A model generated the notes under the pieces. The model made no database searches and had not been told where the DNA came from. It was given only the letters and a program-made list of their open reading frames with translations. Shown here one piece after another: positions 1 to 6,164 of a DNA stretch of 9,150 nt (the first letter of the stretch is position 1; each line of letters begins with the position of its first letter). This stretch comes from Verrucomicrobiota bacterium (GTDB taxonomy: Bacteria; Verrucomicrobiota; Verrucomicrobiia; Methylacidiphilales; Verrucolacustridaceae): contig RGTE01000044.1 of assembly GCA_010025475.1 (NCBI GenBank), forward strand, positions 1 to 9,150, written 5' to 3'. Position numbers and translations under genes: made by a program.

Positions 1-130
1 TTTTTTTGGCAATCACGTTGGCTATTTTCCCACCCCGCACCCCAACATTCAAACCCGAAGCCGTTCCGGCAGCCAGTTTCACACCTCCCGTTTCGCTTTT
101 ACATCGCCCTCCTGGGGCCACTTTTGGAAG
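1..130. other. upstream non-coding region at left edge
   Basis: No convincing gene lies here. The window opens with a run of seven T, which could be the tail of a rho-independent terminator whose stem lies outside the window; this cannot be tested here. Positions 6-21 resemble a sigma-54 -24/-12 element but lack the -12 GC (see findings). No good sigma-70 -35/-10 pair was found upstream of the first gene. The region should contain the promoter and leader of the three-gene operon that starts at 131 or 140. Confidence 0.4.
126..130 (+). promoter_or_regulatory. Shine-Dalgarno-like GGAAG that bears on the first gene's start
   Basis: GGAAG at 126-130 directly abuts the ATG at 131, leaving no spacer, so it cannot serve that codon well. 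A GTG in the same frame at 140 would have a 9-nt spacer, which is near normal. The true start may therefore be GTG 140, giving a protein three residues shorter that begins (M)KELALSTCW. That beginning also fits the short lead-in to the first beta strand seen in this barrel family. Confidence 0.4.
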
Positions 131-1066
131 ATGGTGCCGGTGAAAGAACTTGCCCTCTCCACCTGCTGGCATGCGGATCGGGTCCAGGACGGTGCCGCCC
201 TTCTCCGCGAGGCGGCGGAAACCGGTTTCCCATCCGTCGAACTGGGACATAACACACGCTACAGCCTCTGGCCGGGAGTCCTTTCCGCACATGGCCAACC
301 CGGCATGCCGAAGATCGCGGTGTTGCATAATTTTTGCCCCGTCCCCGTGGAAGTTTTGCGGCCGCACCCGAACGCCTACGAGTTCTCGGATCCCCGGGCT
401 TCCGCCAGACGACTGGCCGAGCGCCACACCCTGGAAACCCTGGAGGCGGCGGCTACGGTGGGCGCCAAACTGGTCGTTTTGCACCTGGGCTCCGCGGGGC
501 CCCGCAAAAGGGGGGAAAAGCTCGAGGCCCTCGTCATGTCCGGAGGTCGGGGATCTTCCACCTTCGTCCGGGAAAAGCTGGAAACGGTCCGCACAATGGA
601 ACGTTTCTTCGCGCAGACTTGGCCCAGGGTGGAGGAAATTCTGCTTCGGCTGGGCGAGAAAGCCGCCGCGCTGGGAATTCGACTTGGCTTGGAATGCCGG
701 GAAAACGTCCGGGAAATTCCTCCCGATGATTTTTGGGAGCAGATCCTACAGAAACTGCCCGCCCCCACTTTCGGGTATTGGCATGATTTCGGTCACGCCG
801 CCGCCAAGGAATTTCTCGGCCTGATCGATCACGGGCAGCATCTCCGTCGCCTTGCCCCGCGCCTCATCGGCGCTCACCTTCACGATTACCATCCCGAAAA
901 GGGGGATCATTTGCCTTTGGGGCAAGGCTCAATTCCCCTGAGCCGACTGCTACCCATCCTCCCGCCGGAAGCCCACGTCTCCCTGGAATTATCTCCGGAT
1001 GTGTCCGCCGAGGACGTCCGTGCCAGTCTCGCATGGTGGAAGCAAAACCAGCACCCACGCTCCTAG
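131..1066 (+). CDS. sugar phosphate isomerase/epimerase-like TIM-barrel protein
   Basis: This 311-residue protein looks like a member of the xylose-isomerase-like / AP-endonuclease-2 barrel superfamily (PF01261), whose members isomerise or epimerise sugars and inositols or cut DNA at abasic sites, using divalent metal. It has no signal peptide, so it is probably cytoplasmic. The first strand is LALSTCW (residues 7-13). Likely metal or substrate residues lie at strand ends as the fold predicts: E37 (VELGHN), H118, E188 (LGLECRE), D219 and H222 (HDFGH), H249/H251/D252 (AHLHDYH), H260 and E286 (SLELS). The sparse endonuclease IV metal set makes a sugar-active role more likely than DNA repair, but the substrate cannot be read from the sequence. 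The last 34 nt overlap the next gene, suggesting translational coupling. ATG 131 is used here; GTG 140 is a credible alternative. The family call is firm, the reaction is unknown. Confidence 0.8.
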   Translation: MVPVKELALSTCWHADRVQDGAALLREAAETGFPSVELGHNTRYSLWPGVLSAHGQPGMPKIAVLHNFCPVPVEVLRPHPNAYEFSDPRASARRLAERHTLETLEAAATVGAKLVVLHLGSAGPRKRGEKLEALVMSGGRGSSTFVREKLETVRTMERFFAQTWPRVEEILLRLGEKAAALGIRLGLECRENVREIPPDDFWEQILQKLPAPTFGYWHDFGHAAAKEFLGLIDHGQHLRRLAPRLIGAHLHDYHPEKGDHLPLGQGSIPLSRLLPILPPEAHVSLELSPDVSAEDVRASLAWWKQNQHPRS

Positions 1067-2019
1067 CCCGTCTGGCCCCCTGGTTCCGCCTGGCCGTCAC
1101 CGCCGGGATCCTTGGCTTTCTGGCCGGAAAGGTGAACTGGCCACAGCTCGGCCACCGTTTTCTTTCCGCCCAACCCGGCTGGCTGGCCGCCGCCCTTTTC
1201 CTCACCTTGGTCTCCATACTTCTTTGCGGAGTCCGGTTTTGGTTTCTTCTTCGTCTGCAAAAAATCCACCTTTCCCTCTTTCGCGCCCTGCACCTCACCC
1301 TCGTTGGGTTCTTTTTTAACCTTTTCCTGATTGGATCCACCGGTGGCGACGCCATCCGGCTTTATTATCTCATCCGCTGGTTTCCGGACCGAAAGGCCCG
1401 TTCGGCCCTTGCCATCCTGCTCGACCGGGTGTTCGGCGTGGCGGTGCTCTTGGGTTTGGCACTTCTCCTCCTTCCCGCGACCGCACCACGGCTGGCTCAG
1501 GATCCTTCCTTTGCGCCCATTGCCCAAGCCATTCCCTGGCTGGGCCCGACGGCAGCCACACTTCTGATTCTTGCTTTCGTCATTCCCGGCCTTCTCCCCA
1601 ATCTGCCCCTGCCGGCCCACCTCCCTGGGCGCACCGTGATTCTTGATCTCCTGCACGCCCTGCGCGATACCATGCACGGCGGTTGGACCACCGTTGGCAC
1701 CGTGATTGTTTCGGTCGCTGTCCACCTCTTTAGTTTCGCCGCGGCCACCCTCCTCGCCCGTTCCCTCGGCCTCCCCATCCACTATCCCCTCGCCGGGCTG
1801 ATTCTCCTCCTCGTTTTTTCCGCTGCCGCCCTGCCCATCAGCGTCAGTGGACATGGGGTCCGCGAGGGGGTGATGGTGTTTCTTTTCATCCATCTTGGCA
1901 TCAGTCAGGACGCCGAATCCGCCATCGCCTACTCCCTGTTGATTTACGGGATGGGCCTGTTCTGGAGCCTCTTCGGCGGCCTCGCTTACCTCACGCTTAA
2001 ATCTCCCCCGACCAAATGA
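1033..2019 (+). CDS. UPF0104 / LPG-synthase TM-domain flippase-like membrane protein
   Basis: This 328-residue integral membrane protein fits the lysylphosphatidylglycerol-synthase transmembrane family (PF03706, UPF0104). In MprF the related domain flips aminoacylated phospholipid; stand-alone members are thought to handle lipids or lipid-linked sugars. About eight to nine hydrophobic segments are visible, roughly at 17-35, 50-72, 86-102, 127-148, 170-187, 221-241, 253-270, 276-290 and 297-321. Two family hallmarks are present: a GSTGGDAIR stretch (101-109) after the third segment, and PISVSGHGVRE (268-278). There is no C-terminal soluble aminoacyl-transferase domain, so it should not itself make lysyl-PG. 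The start at ATG 1033 (or GTG 1036) lies inside the preceding gene; the next candidate starts would remove the first membrane segment. Its stop overlaps the cca start as ATGA. The transported lipid is unknown. Confidence 0.85.
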   Translation: MVEAKPAPTLLARLAPWFRLAVTAGILGFLAGKVNWPQLGHRFLSAQPGWLAAALFLTLVSILLCGVRFWFLLRLQKIHLSLFRALHLTLVGFFFNLFLIGSTGGDAIRLYYLIRWFPDRKARSALAILLDRVFGVAVLLGLALLLLPATAPRLAQDPSFAPIAQAIPWLGPTAATLLILAFVIPGLLPNLPLPAHLPGRTVILDLLHALRDTMHGGWTTVGTVIVSVAVHLFSFAAATLLARSLGLPIHYPLAGLILLLVFSAAALPISVSGHGVREGVMVFLFIHLGISQDAESAIAYSLLIYGMGLFWSLFGGLAYLTLKSPPTK

Positions 2020-3326
2020 TCCGCCACCCGGAGGCAGAAGCCATTGTCCGCCGCCTCACCGAGGCCGGCCATCAAGCCGTCTACGCCGGCGGCTGTGTCC
2101 GTGATGCCCTTCTCGGCCGACCCTACCCCGATGTCGACATCGCCACCTCCGCCACCCCCGACCAAGTCCAGGCGATCTTCCCCAAAGCTTCCGATCCCCA
2201 AGGCAAAGCCTTTGGAGTGATCCGGCTCAGACAGGGCGACCATGTCTTCGAAATTGCCACCTTCCGCGTGGACGGACCTTACCTCGATGGCCGTCGCCCC
2301 TCTTCGGTCACCTTCACCACCGCCGAGGAGGATGCCAGGCGTCGCGACTTTACCGTCAACGGCATGTTCTTTGACCCGCTGCAGGAAAAGGTCCTCGATG
2401 TTGTGCAGGGACGCGCCGATCTCGATGGCAAAATCATCCGCGCCATCGGCGATCCCGCCTCCCGCTTTCAGGAAGACCGGTTGCGCCTCTTCCGCGCCAT
2501 CCGCTTCGCTGTCCAACTCGGCTTTGCGATCGAGCCGAAGACCTGGGAGGCGCTGGTTTGCCTCGCTCCAGAATCCAAGAACCTTGCGCCCGAGCGCGTC
2601 CGGGACGAACTGGTCAAAATTTTCACCAGCTCCGATCCGGCCCGCGGACTCGATCTTCTCCATGGCTCCGGCCTGGTGGCCGTCTGGCTCCCTGAACTTC
2701 TGGAAATGCGGGGCTGCGCCCAATCCCCCGAGCATCACCCCGAGGGGGATGTCTGGGTCCATACCCGTTTGCTTCTAACCCATTTAAAGAATCCTTCCCC
2801 CGTGCTGGCCCTCTCCGCCCTGTTGCATGATGTGGGCAAGCCCCGCACCTCCCGCACCGAACCTTCCGGACGCATTCGGTTCTTCGGGCACGAGGGGGTC
2901 GGCGCCCGGATGGCGGACGAGATTCTTCGCCGGCTCCGCTTTTCCAATGACCAGGTCGAGGCCGTCGTTGCCTGCATCGCGAACCACATGGCCTTCAAGG
3001 ACGCCCCGCAGATGCGGGTCAGCACACTGAAGCGCCTTCTGGCCCGCCCCACTTTCCTCGAGGAATTGGAGCTTCATCGGATCGACTGCACCGCCAGCCA
3101 CGGGGAGCTGGACATCTACCGGTTTCTTCAAGCCAAGCTGACGGAGTTTTCCAAGGAGGAGATCAAACCCAAGCCGCTTGTCACCGGCCACGATCTTCAG
3201 GAACTCGGCATCCCGCCCGGACCGCGGATGGGAGAAATTCTCCATCAACTCATGGACGAACAACTGGAAGGAAAGGTAACCGACCGCGAAACCGGCCTAC
3301 GGAGAGCCCGCGAACTAGCCGGGTAA
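2016..3326 (+). CDS. cca: CCA tRNA nucleotidyltransferase (class II, with HD domain)
   Basis: This cytoplasmic enzyme adds or repairs the 3' CCA end of tRNAs using CTP and ATP. The 436-residue protein has the class II head: GGCVRD (25-30) with the metal-binding DVD (39-41), RRDFTVN (109-115), and EDRLR (153-157), the amino-acid template that selects the incoming base. RNA-binding neck and body helices follow to about 230. An HD phosphohydrolase domain spans about 245-330, with H249, H271-D272 (LLHDVGK), H292 and H324 as likely metal ligands. The C-terminal stretch 387-432 (TGHDLQELGIPPGPRMG) is typical of bacterial CCA/poly(A) polymerase proteins with this layout. The region after the DVD (KAFGVIRL, 64-71) looks like a CCA or A-adding enzyme rather than poly(A) polymerase. 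Full CCA addition and A-addition alone cannot be told apart here. The start overlaps the previous stop by 4 nt with no Shine-Dalgarno, so reinitiation is likely. Confidence 0.93.
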   Translation: MIRHPEAEAIVRRLTEAGHQAVYAGGCVRDALLGRPYPDVDIATSATPDQVQAIFPKASDPQGKAFGVIRLRQGDHVFEIATFRVDGPYLDGRRPSSVTFTTAEEDARRRDFTVNGMFFDPLQEKVLDVVQGRADLDGKIIRAIGDPASRFQEDRLRLFRAIRFAVQLGFAIEPKTWEALVCLAPESKNLAPERVRDELVKIFTSSDPARGLDLLHGSGLVAVWLPELLEMRGCAQSPEHHPEGDVWVHTRLLLTHLKNPSPVLALSALLHDVGKPRTSRTEPSGRIRFFGHEGVGARMADEILRRLRFSNDQVEAVVACIANHMAFKDAPQMRVSTLKRLLARPTFLEELELHRIDCTASHGELDIYRFLQAKLTEFSKEEIKPKPLVTGHDLQELGIPPGPRMGEILHQLMDEQLEGKVTDRETGLRRARELAG

Positions 3327-3340
3327 AAGAACCGGGCTAG
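3315..3340. terminator. hairpin between convergent genes, possible bidirectional terminator
   Basis: CTAGCCGGGT (3315-3324) and ACCGGGCTAG (3331-3340) pair over 10 positions with a single G-G mismatch, around a 6-nt loop, AAAAGA. The hairpin covers the cca stop (TAA, 3324-3326) and the stop of the convergent fusion gene (CTA on the + strand, 3337-3339). No T-tract follows on either strand, so intrinsic termination would be weak. It may instead protect 3' ends or limit read-through between the facing genes. Confidence 0.45.
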
Positions 3341-5184
3341 GCGTAGGCAACGAACGCCTCGTAAACCTCATCGGGAATATCGAGGAGTTTGTAGTCACTG
3401 GAAGACACAAAGATAAGCTGCTGTTTGCCTTTGCCCAGCTGATGGCCGGCGGAATCGAAGATGGCGTGTTCCAGGGTGACGAACTTGCGGTTGTACTCTC
3501 CCACCCTGATTTTGACACTGACCCGCTCAAATTCCCGCGTCTCCCGCATGAACTTGTGCTCGAACGAGCGGGTCAGGATGTAGTACGGCGTGGTCTTCAG
3601 GTTGAACTTGGGCAGGCATCGGTTGAAAAACAGCTCCCTCGTCTTCCCCACCCACATCGCATACATGCCGAAGTAGACATTCCCCACGGAGTTGGTGTCC
3701 GCATAGGTGGCCACGAAAGTGTGGACAAACCACTTTCCCTCGAAGTGGCCAAACAGATCGGTCGCCACCACTCCCTCCGACTTCGGGAAGGGCACAACTC
3801 TTCCCGGCTCGATTTTTTCCTCTTTTTCCGCCGCTGCCACAAACTCCCCGCTGGGCCCACCCGCCGTGCCCTCCAGTTCCTCCACTCCCTTCACAAACTC
3901 ATGGCCCGCCCCCGGTTTCAACAACATCCAGCCGACATAACCGACCGGCAAGATCGACCCGACGATCATGCCCCACGGGTTGGAAAGAAAATAGCCGTAC
4001 GCAAAAATCACCACCGCCACGCTTCCCACGCAGAACATTTTGACCTGCGGCAAGGCGTTGCCCTGCCCGGTATGAAAGGCCCGCACCAGAGCCAAGGCCG
4101 CATAGCCCACAAAAAAGGTGGCATAAAAGATCATGAAGTATTCGAGTTCCAGCCGCAGATAGACCGCGGTCAGGGTGAAGAGTCCCGTAAACACCAGAGC
4201 CGGCACCGGCGAGGCCAGTAACCCCTCCGGCAGGAGGCTCAGCGGAAAGGGCCGGCCCGCCCCGCCTGACTTGCTCAGATGCCAGCGTAACGCGACATAT
4301 CCGCTGTCGAGCGTGCTCAGCGTCATCACAAACAAAGCGACCACGTACGCCCCGAAAGCCCAGGGATGCAGGGATGCGACGCTCCACAAAAACCGGGTCA
4401 CGCCATCCTCCCCATAAGCCAACCCATCGATTCCCTGCCGCATCGGCGCTCCCCCCATTTGACCCGCAACCCAAAGCGCCAAGGTTCCATGAGCCAGAAG
4501 CAGGAGAAAGAACAGGGAACCTCCGTAGAGGTAGCTGAGCAGCGGCGATTTTCCTTCCCGCTGGATCTGGATCGCGCGCTGCCACTGCTGCAAATCCAGC
4601 CAAGGGCCGAGGGTCAGTCCGACGCAGATAGGGATCGCGTAACCCCAGAAATTCAGGCCCATGAAGGGATTGACTCCCGTCATGATGGGTTTGCCCCTCC
4701 CTATGTTGGGCAGTTGGGAAGAAAGCAGGACGATGGCACTTAAGGCAATGAGTCCCAGCACGCCATGGCTGAACTTGATCCGGCGGATGTCGAACTCTTC
4801 CCCAAACAAGGTAGCCGCCGCCAAGATCACGAGGATGGTCAGGAGAAGGTAAAGTCCCGACGGCTCCAAACCGAGGGGCTGCCATCCATACCGCACCAAG
4901 GCAAAAACCGTCAGGGTGATGGCGAGAATCTGGTAGAGAAAAAAAACAAAACGGTAAGGGCGGGACCAGTTGGCAAAAAAAGAACCCAGGGCGTCCGGAC
5001 CATTTCCAACCCGCTTGGCAATCAACTGGGTCAATCCCCCAAAAATCATCAAGCCCAACGCGTTGGGGATGGCAAAGGTGAGCAGCCCAAACAGCCCGTA
5101 CTGCAGGGAGAATTGGACGCTGAAAAAGAGCCCCAGTCCCCACATCCAGGACAGGGCGATCGAATTTCCCCAAAGAAAGTTCAT
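3337..5184 (-). CDS. symporter-like membrane domain fused to enediyne-type hotdog thioesterase
   Basis: This 615-residue protein has two parts. Residues 1-425 form a membrane domain with about twelve hydrophobic segments. It resembles a sodium:solute symporter (SSS, LeuT fold): a PDALGSFF stretch (63-70) sits where SSS proteins have their loop after TM2, LDLQQWQR (197-203) is the D..QWQR motif, and STLDSG (290-295) matches the TM8 Ser/Thr/Asp motif near the sodium site. Canonical first helices seem shortened. A charged linker (425-480) leads to a hotdog domain (about 485-611) with DTNSVGNVYF (496-505), then Y508, W511 and R516-E517. N498, Y508 and R516 have the spacing of the catalytic Asn/Tyr/Arg I recall for enediyne thioesterases such as CalE7; thioester cleavage at the inner membrane face is inferred. 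The frame stays open upstream into the tRNA gene, so ATG 5184 is the sensible start; Shine-Dalgarno is absent. The function of the fusion is unknown. Confidence 0.75.
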   Translation of the reverse strand: MNFLWGNSIALSWMWGLGLFFSVQFSLQYGLFGLLTFAIPNALGLMIFGGLTQLIAKRVGNGPDALGSFFANWSRPYRFVFFLYQILAITLTVFALVRYGWQPLGLEPSGLYLLLTILVILAAATLFGEEFDIRRIKFSHGVLGLIALSAIVLLSSQLPNIGRGKPIMTGVNPFMGLNFWGYAIPICVGLTLGPWLDLQQWQRAIQIQREGKSPLLSYLYGGSLFFLLLLAHGTLALWVAGQMGGAPMRQGIDGLAYGEDGVTRFLWSVASLHPWAFGAYVVALFVMTLSTLDSGYVALRWHLSKSGGAGRPFPLSLLPEGLLASPVPALVFTGLFTLTAVYLRLELEYFMIFYATFFVGYAALALVRAFHTGQGNALPQVKMFCVGSVAVVIFAYGYFLSNPWGMIVGSILPVGYVGWMLLKPGAGHEFVKGVEELEGTAGGPSGEFVAAAEKEEKIEPGRVVPFPKSEGVVATDLFGHFEGKWFVHTFVATYADTNSVGNVYFGMYAMWVGKTRELFFNRCLPKFNLKTTPYYILTRSFEHKFMRETREFERVSVKIRVGEYNRKFVTLEHAIFDSAGHQLGKGKQQLIFVSSSDYKLLDIPDEVYEAFVAYA

Positions 5185-5202
5185 GGATTCAAATTTTAAA
5201 AC

Positions 5203-5278
<76 letters not shown>

Positions 5279-5289
5279 GTTGAGTTGAA

Positions 5290-5318
5290 ATTATCCTATC
5301 GGCTAGACCCACGCGCAA
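5290..5318 (-). promoter_or_regulatory. sigma-70-type promoter for tRNA-Gly
   Basis: On the minus strand, TTGCGC (5318-5313) and GATAAT (5295-5290) are separated by exactly 17 bp. The -10 matches TATAAT at five of six positions and the -35 matches TTGACA at three of six. Transcription would begin near 5283, about five bases before the mature tRNA 5' end, which is normal for a tRNA leader. The downstream fusion gene may be read from the same promoter. Confidence 0.6.
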
Positions 5319-5320
5319 CC

Positions 5321-6115
5321 CTATTTCCCGGCGTGAATCTCGACCCTCTCCCCCACCCGCTCGGCCGAAGTTTCGTGGACTCGAACCCCTTTTCGGCCCG
5401 ACTTCCGTAGCGCCTCCTCGATCGCCCTCTTCGCCAACTCCGGACGGTTACAGTCCTCACTGATATGCCCCAGAAACAACTCCCTCAACTCCGGGCCTGC
5501 CACCTCCTCCACCAGCTTCGCCGCGGCCCCGTTGGACAAGTGCCCGTGCCGGGCGGAAATCCGCTGCTTCACCGACCAAGGCCTCTTTTCCTCTTCCCGC
5601 AACATCGCCTCGTCGTAGTTCGACTCCAAGACCAGCGCGTGGCAGCCCTTCAACCGCTCCACCACGAGCCGCGTCACGAATCCCAAGTCGGAAATGAGCC
5701 CGACTTTCACCTTCCCGGCGCTCACCCGCATCCCGATCGGCTCGGCGGCATCATGGGGAACAGGGAAGGTTTCGATCCTGAACCCGCCAATTTCCACGAG
5801 CGCCCCGGCTTCAAAGGAACGCCATTCCGCCGTGGCCAACTCCGGCTCCAACGCATCTTTCGTCCCGTGGGAGGCAAAAACGGGTATCTTTCTTTTTTTC
5901 AAAAACGTTCTTAAACCGGCGGTGTGGTCCCCGTGCTCATGGGTCAGAATCACCCCCAACAACTCCGCCGCGGTCGCTCCCGCCTCCTCCATCCGGGCTT
6001 CCAGTTGCTTGGCACTGAGCCCCGCATCCACCAAAAGGGCCGCCCCCCCATGCTCCAGATGAAGGGAGTTCCCGCGGCTTCCGCTTCCCAGCACCGTCAA
6101 AATCACCTCGGCCAT
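5321..6115 (-). CDS. MBL-fold metallo-hydrolase, YycJ/WalJ type
   Basis: This 264-residue protein is a metallo-beta-lactamase-fold hydrolase of the YycJ/WalJ type. It opens with GSGSRGNS (10-17) and LLVDAGLS (27-34), both typical of that group. The metal motif THEHGDH (58-64) supplies H59, H61, D63 and H64. Further ligands are likely H121 (VPHD), D143 (ISDLG) and H217 (LGHISEDCN). The stretch ESNYDEAML (164-172) and the later RHGHLSN (189-195) are close to the YycJ signature. Members are predicted to cut phosphodiesters, and the Bacillus protein has been linked to DNA repair; whether that holds here is inference. The walR/walK regulators that accompany it in Firmicutes are absent, so the context gives no support for cell-wall signalling. 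Its ATG start is near-adjacent to the divergent rpoN leader; only a weak AAGG lies upstream. Low-abundance cytoplasmic enzyme, exact substrate unknown. Confidence 0.88.
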   Translation of the reverse strand: MAEVILTVLGSGSRGNSLHLEHGGAALLVDAGLSAKQLEARMEEAGATAAELLGVILTHEHGDHTAGLRTFLKKRKIPVFASHGTKDALEPELATAEWRSFEAGALVEIGGFRIETFPVPHDAAEPIGMRVSAGKVKVGLISDLGFVTRLVVERLKGCHALVLESNYDEAMLREEEKRPWSVKQRISARHGHLSNGAAAKLVEEVAGPELRELFLGHISEDCNRPELAKRAIEEALRKSGRKGVRVHETSAERVGERVEIHAGK

Positions 6116-6164
6116 GGTGTCTTTTGCCTTTTTTCAGCCCCGGCCCAATCCCAAAATATTCCGA
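6116..6164. promoter_or_regulatory. divergent intergenic region between MBL-fold gene and rpoN
   Basis: Only 49 bp separate the two divergent starts, so promoters for both must overlap here or extend into the coding regions. A T-rich patch (6121-6134) and an AT-rich AAAATATT (6153-6160) stand out from the GC-rich surroundings, but no properly spaced -35/-10 pair was found on either strand. Transcription from one side could affect the other. Confidence 0.35.

Noticed and set aside
77..103. Possible sigma-70 promoter (TTTCAC and TTTACA) before the first gene
   Set aside because: Only two of six and three of six consensus matches; not better than chance.
1063..1893. A 276-residue open frame antisense to the flippase-like gene
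   Set aside because: Highly charged, Gly/Glu/Lys-rich composition is the mirror of hydrophobic Leu/Phe/Pro codons on the other strand; no motif or start context.
1986..2762. A 258-residue open frame antisense to cca
   Set aside because: The opposite strand encodes the catalytic head of cca with all its motifs, and this frame shows no family signature.
4362..4378. Short tandem CAGGGATGCAGGGATGC
   Set aside because: Two copies of about 8 bp within a coding region, too short to count as a repeat element.
4939..4946. A run of eight A in the fusion gene, as a possible frameshift or slippage site
   Set aside because: The frame continues intact through it as Phe codons within a membrane segment, and both flanks stay in the same coherent membrane protein.
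3899..5173. A 424-residue open frame on the minus strand overlapping the fusion gene
   Set aside because: It lies in another frame of the fusion gene, has no recognisable motif and is rich in Gly/Arg/Pro/Trp as GC-rich shadow frames are. The symporter-like frame carries coherent membrane segments.
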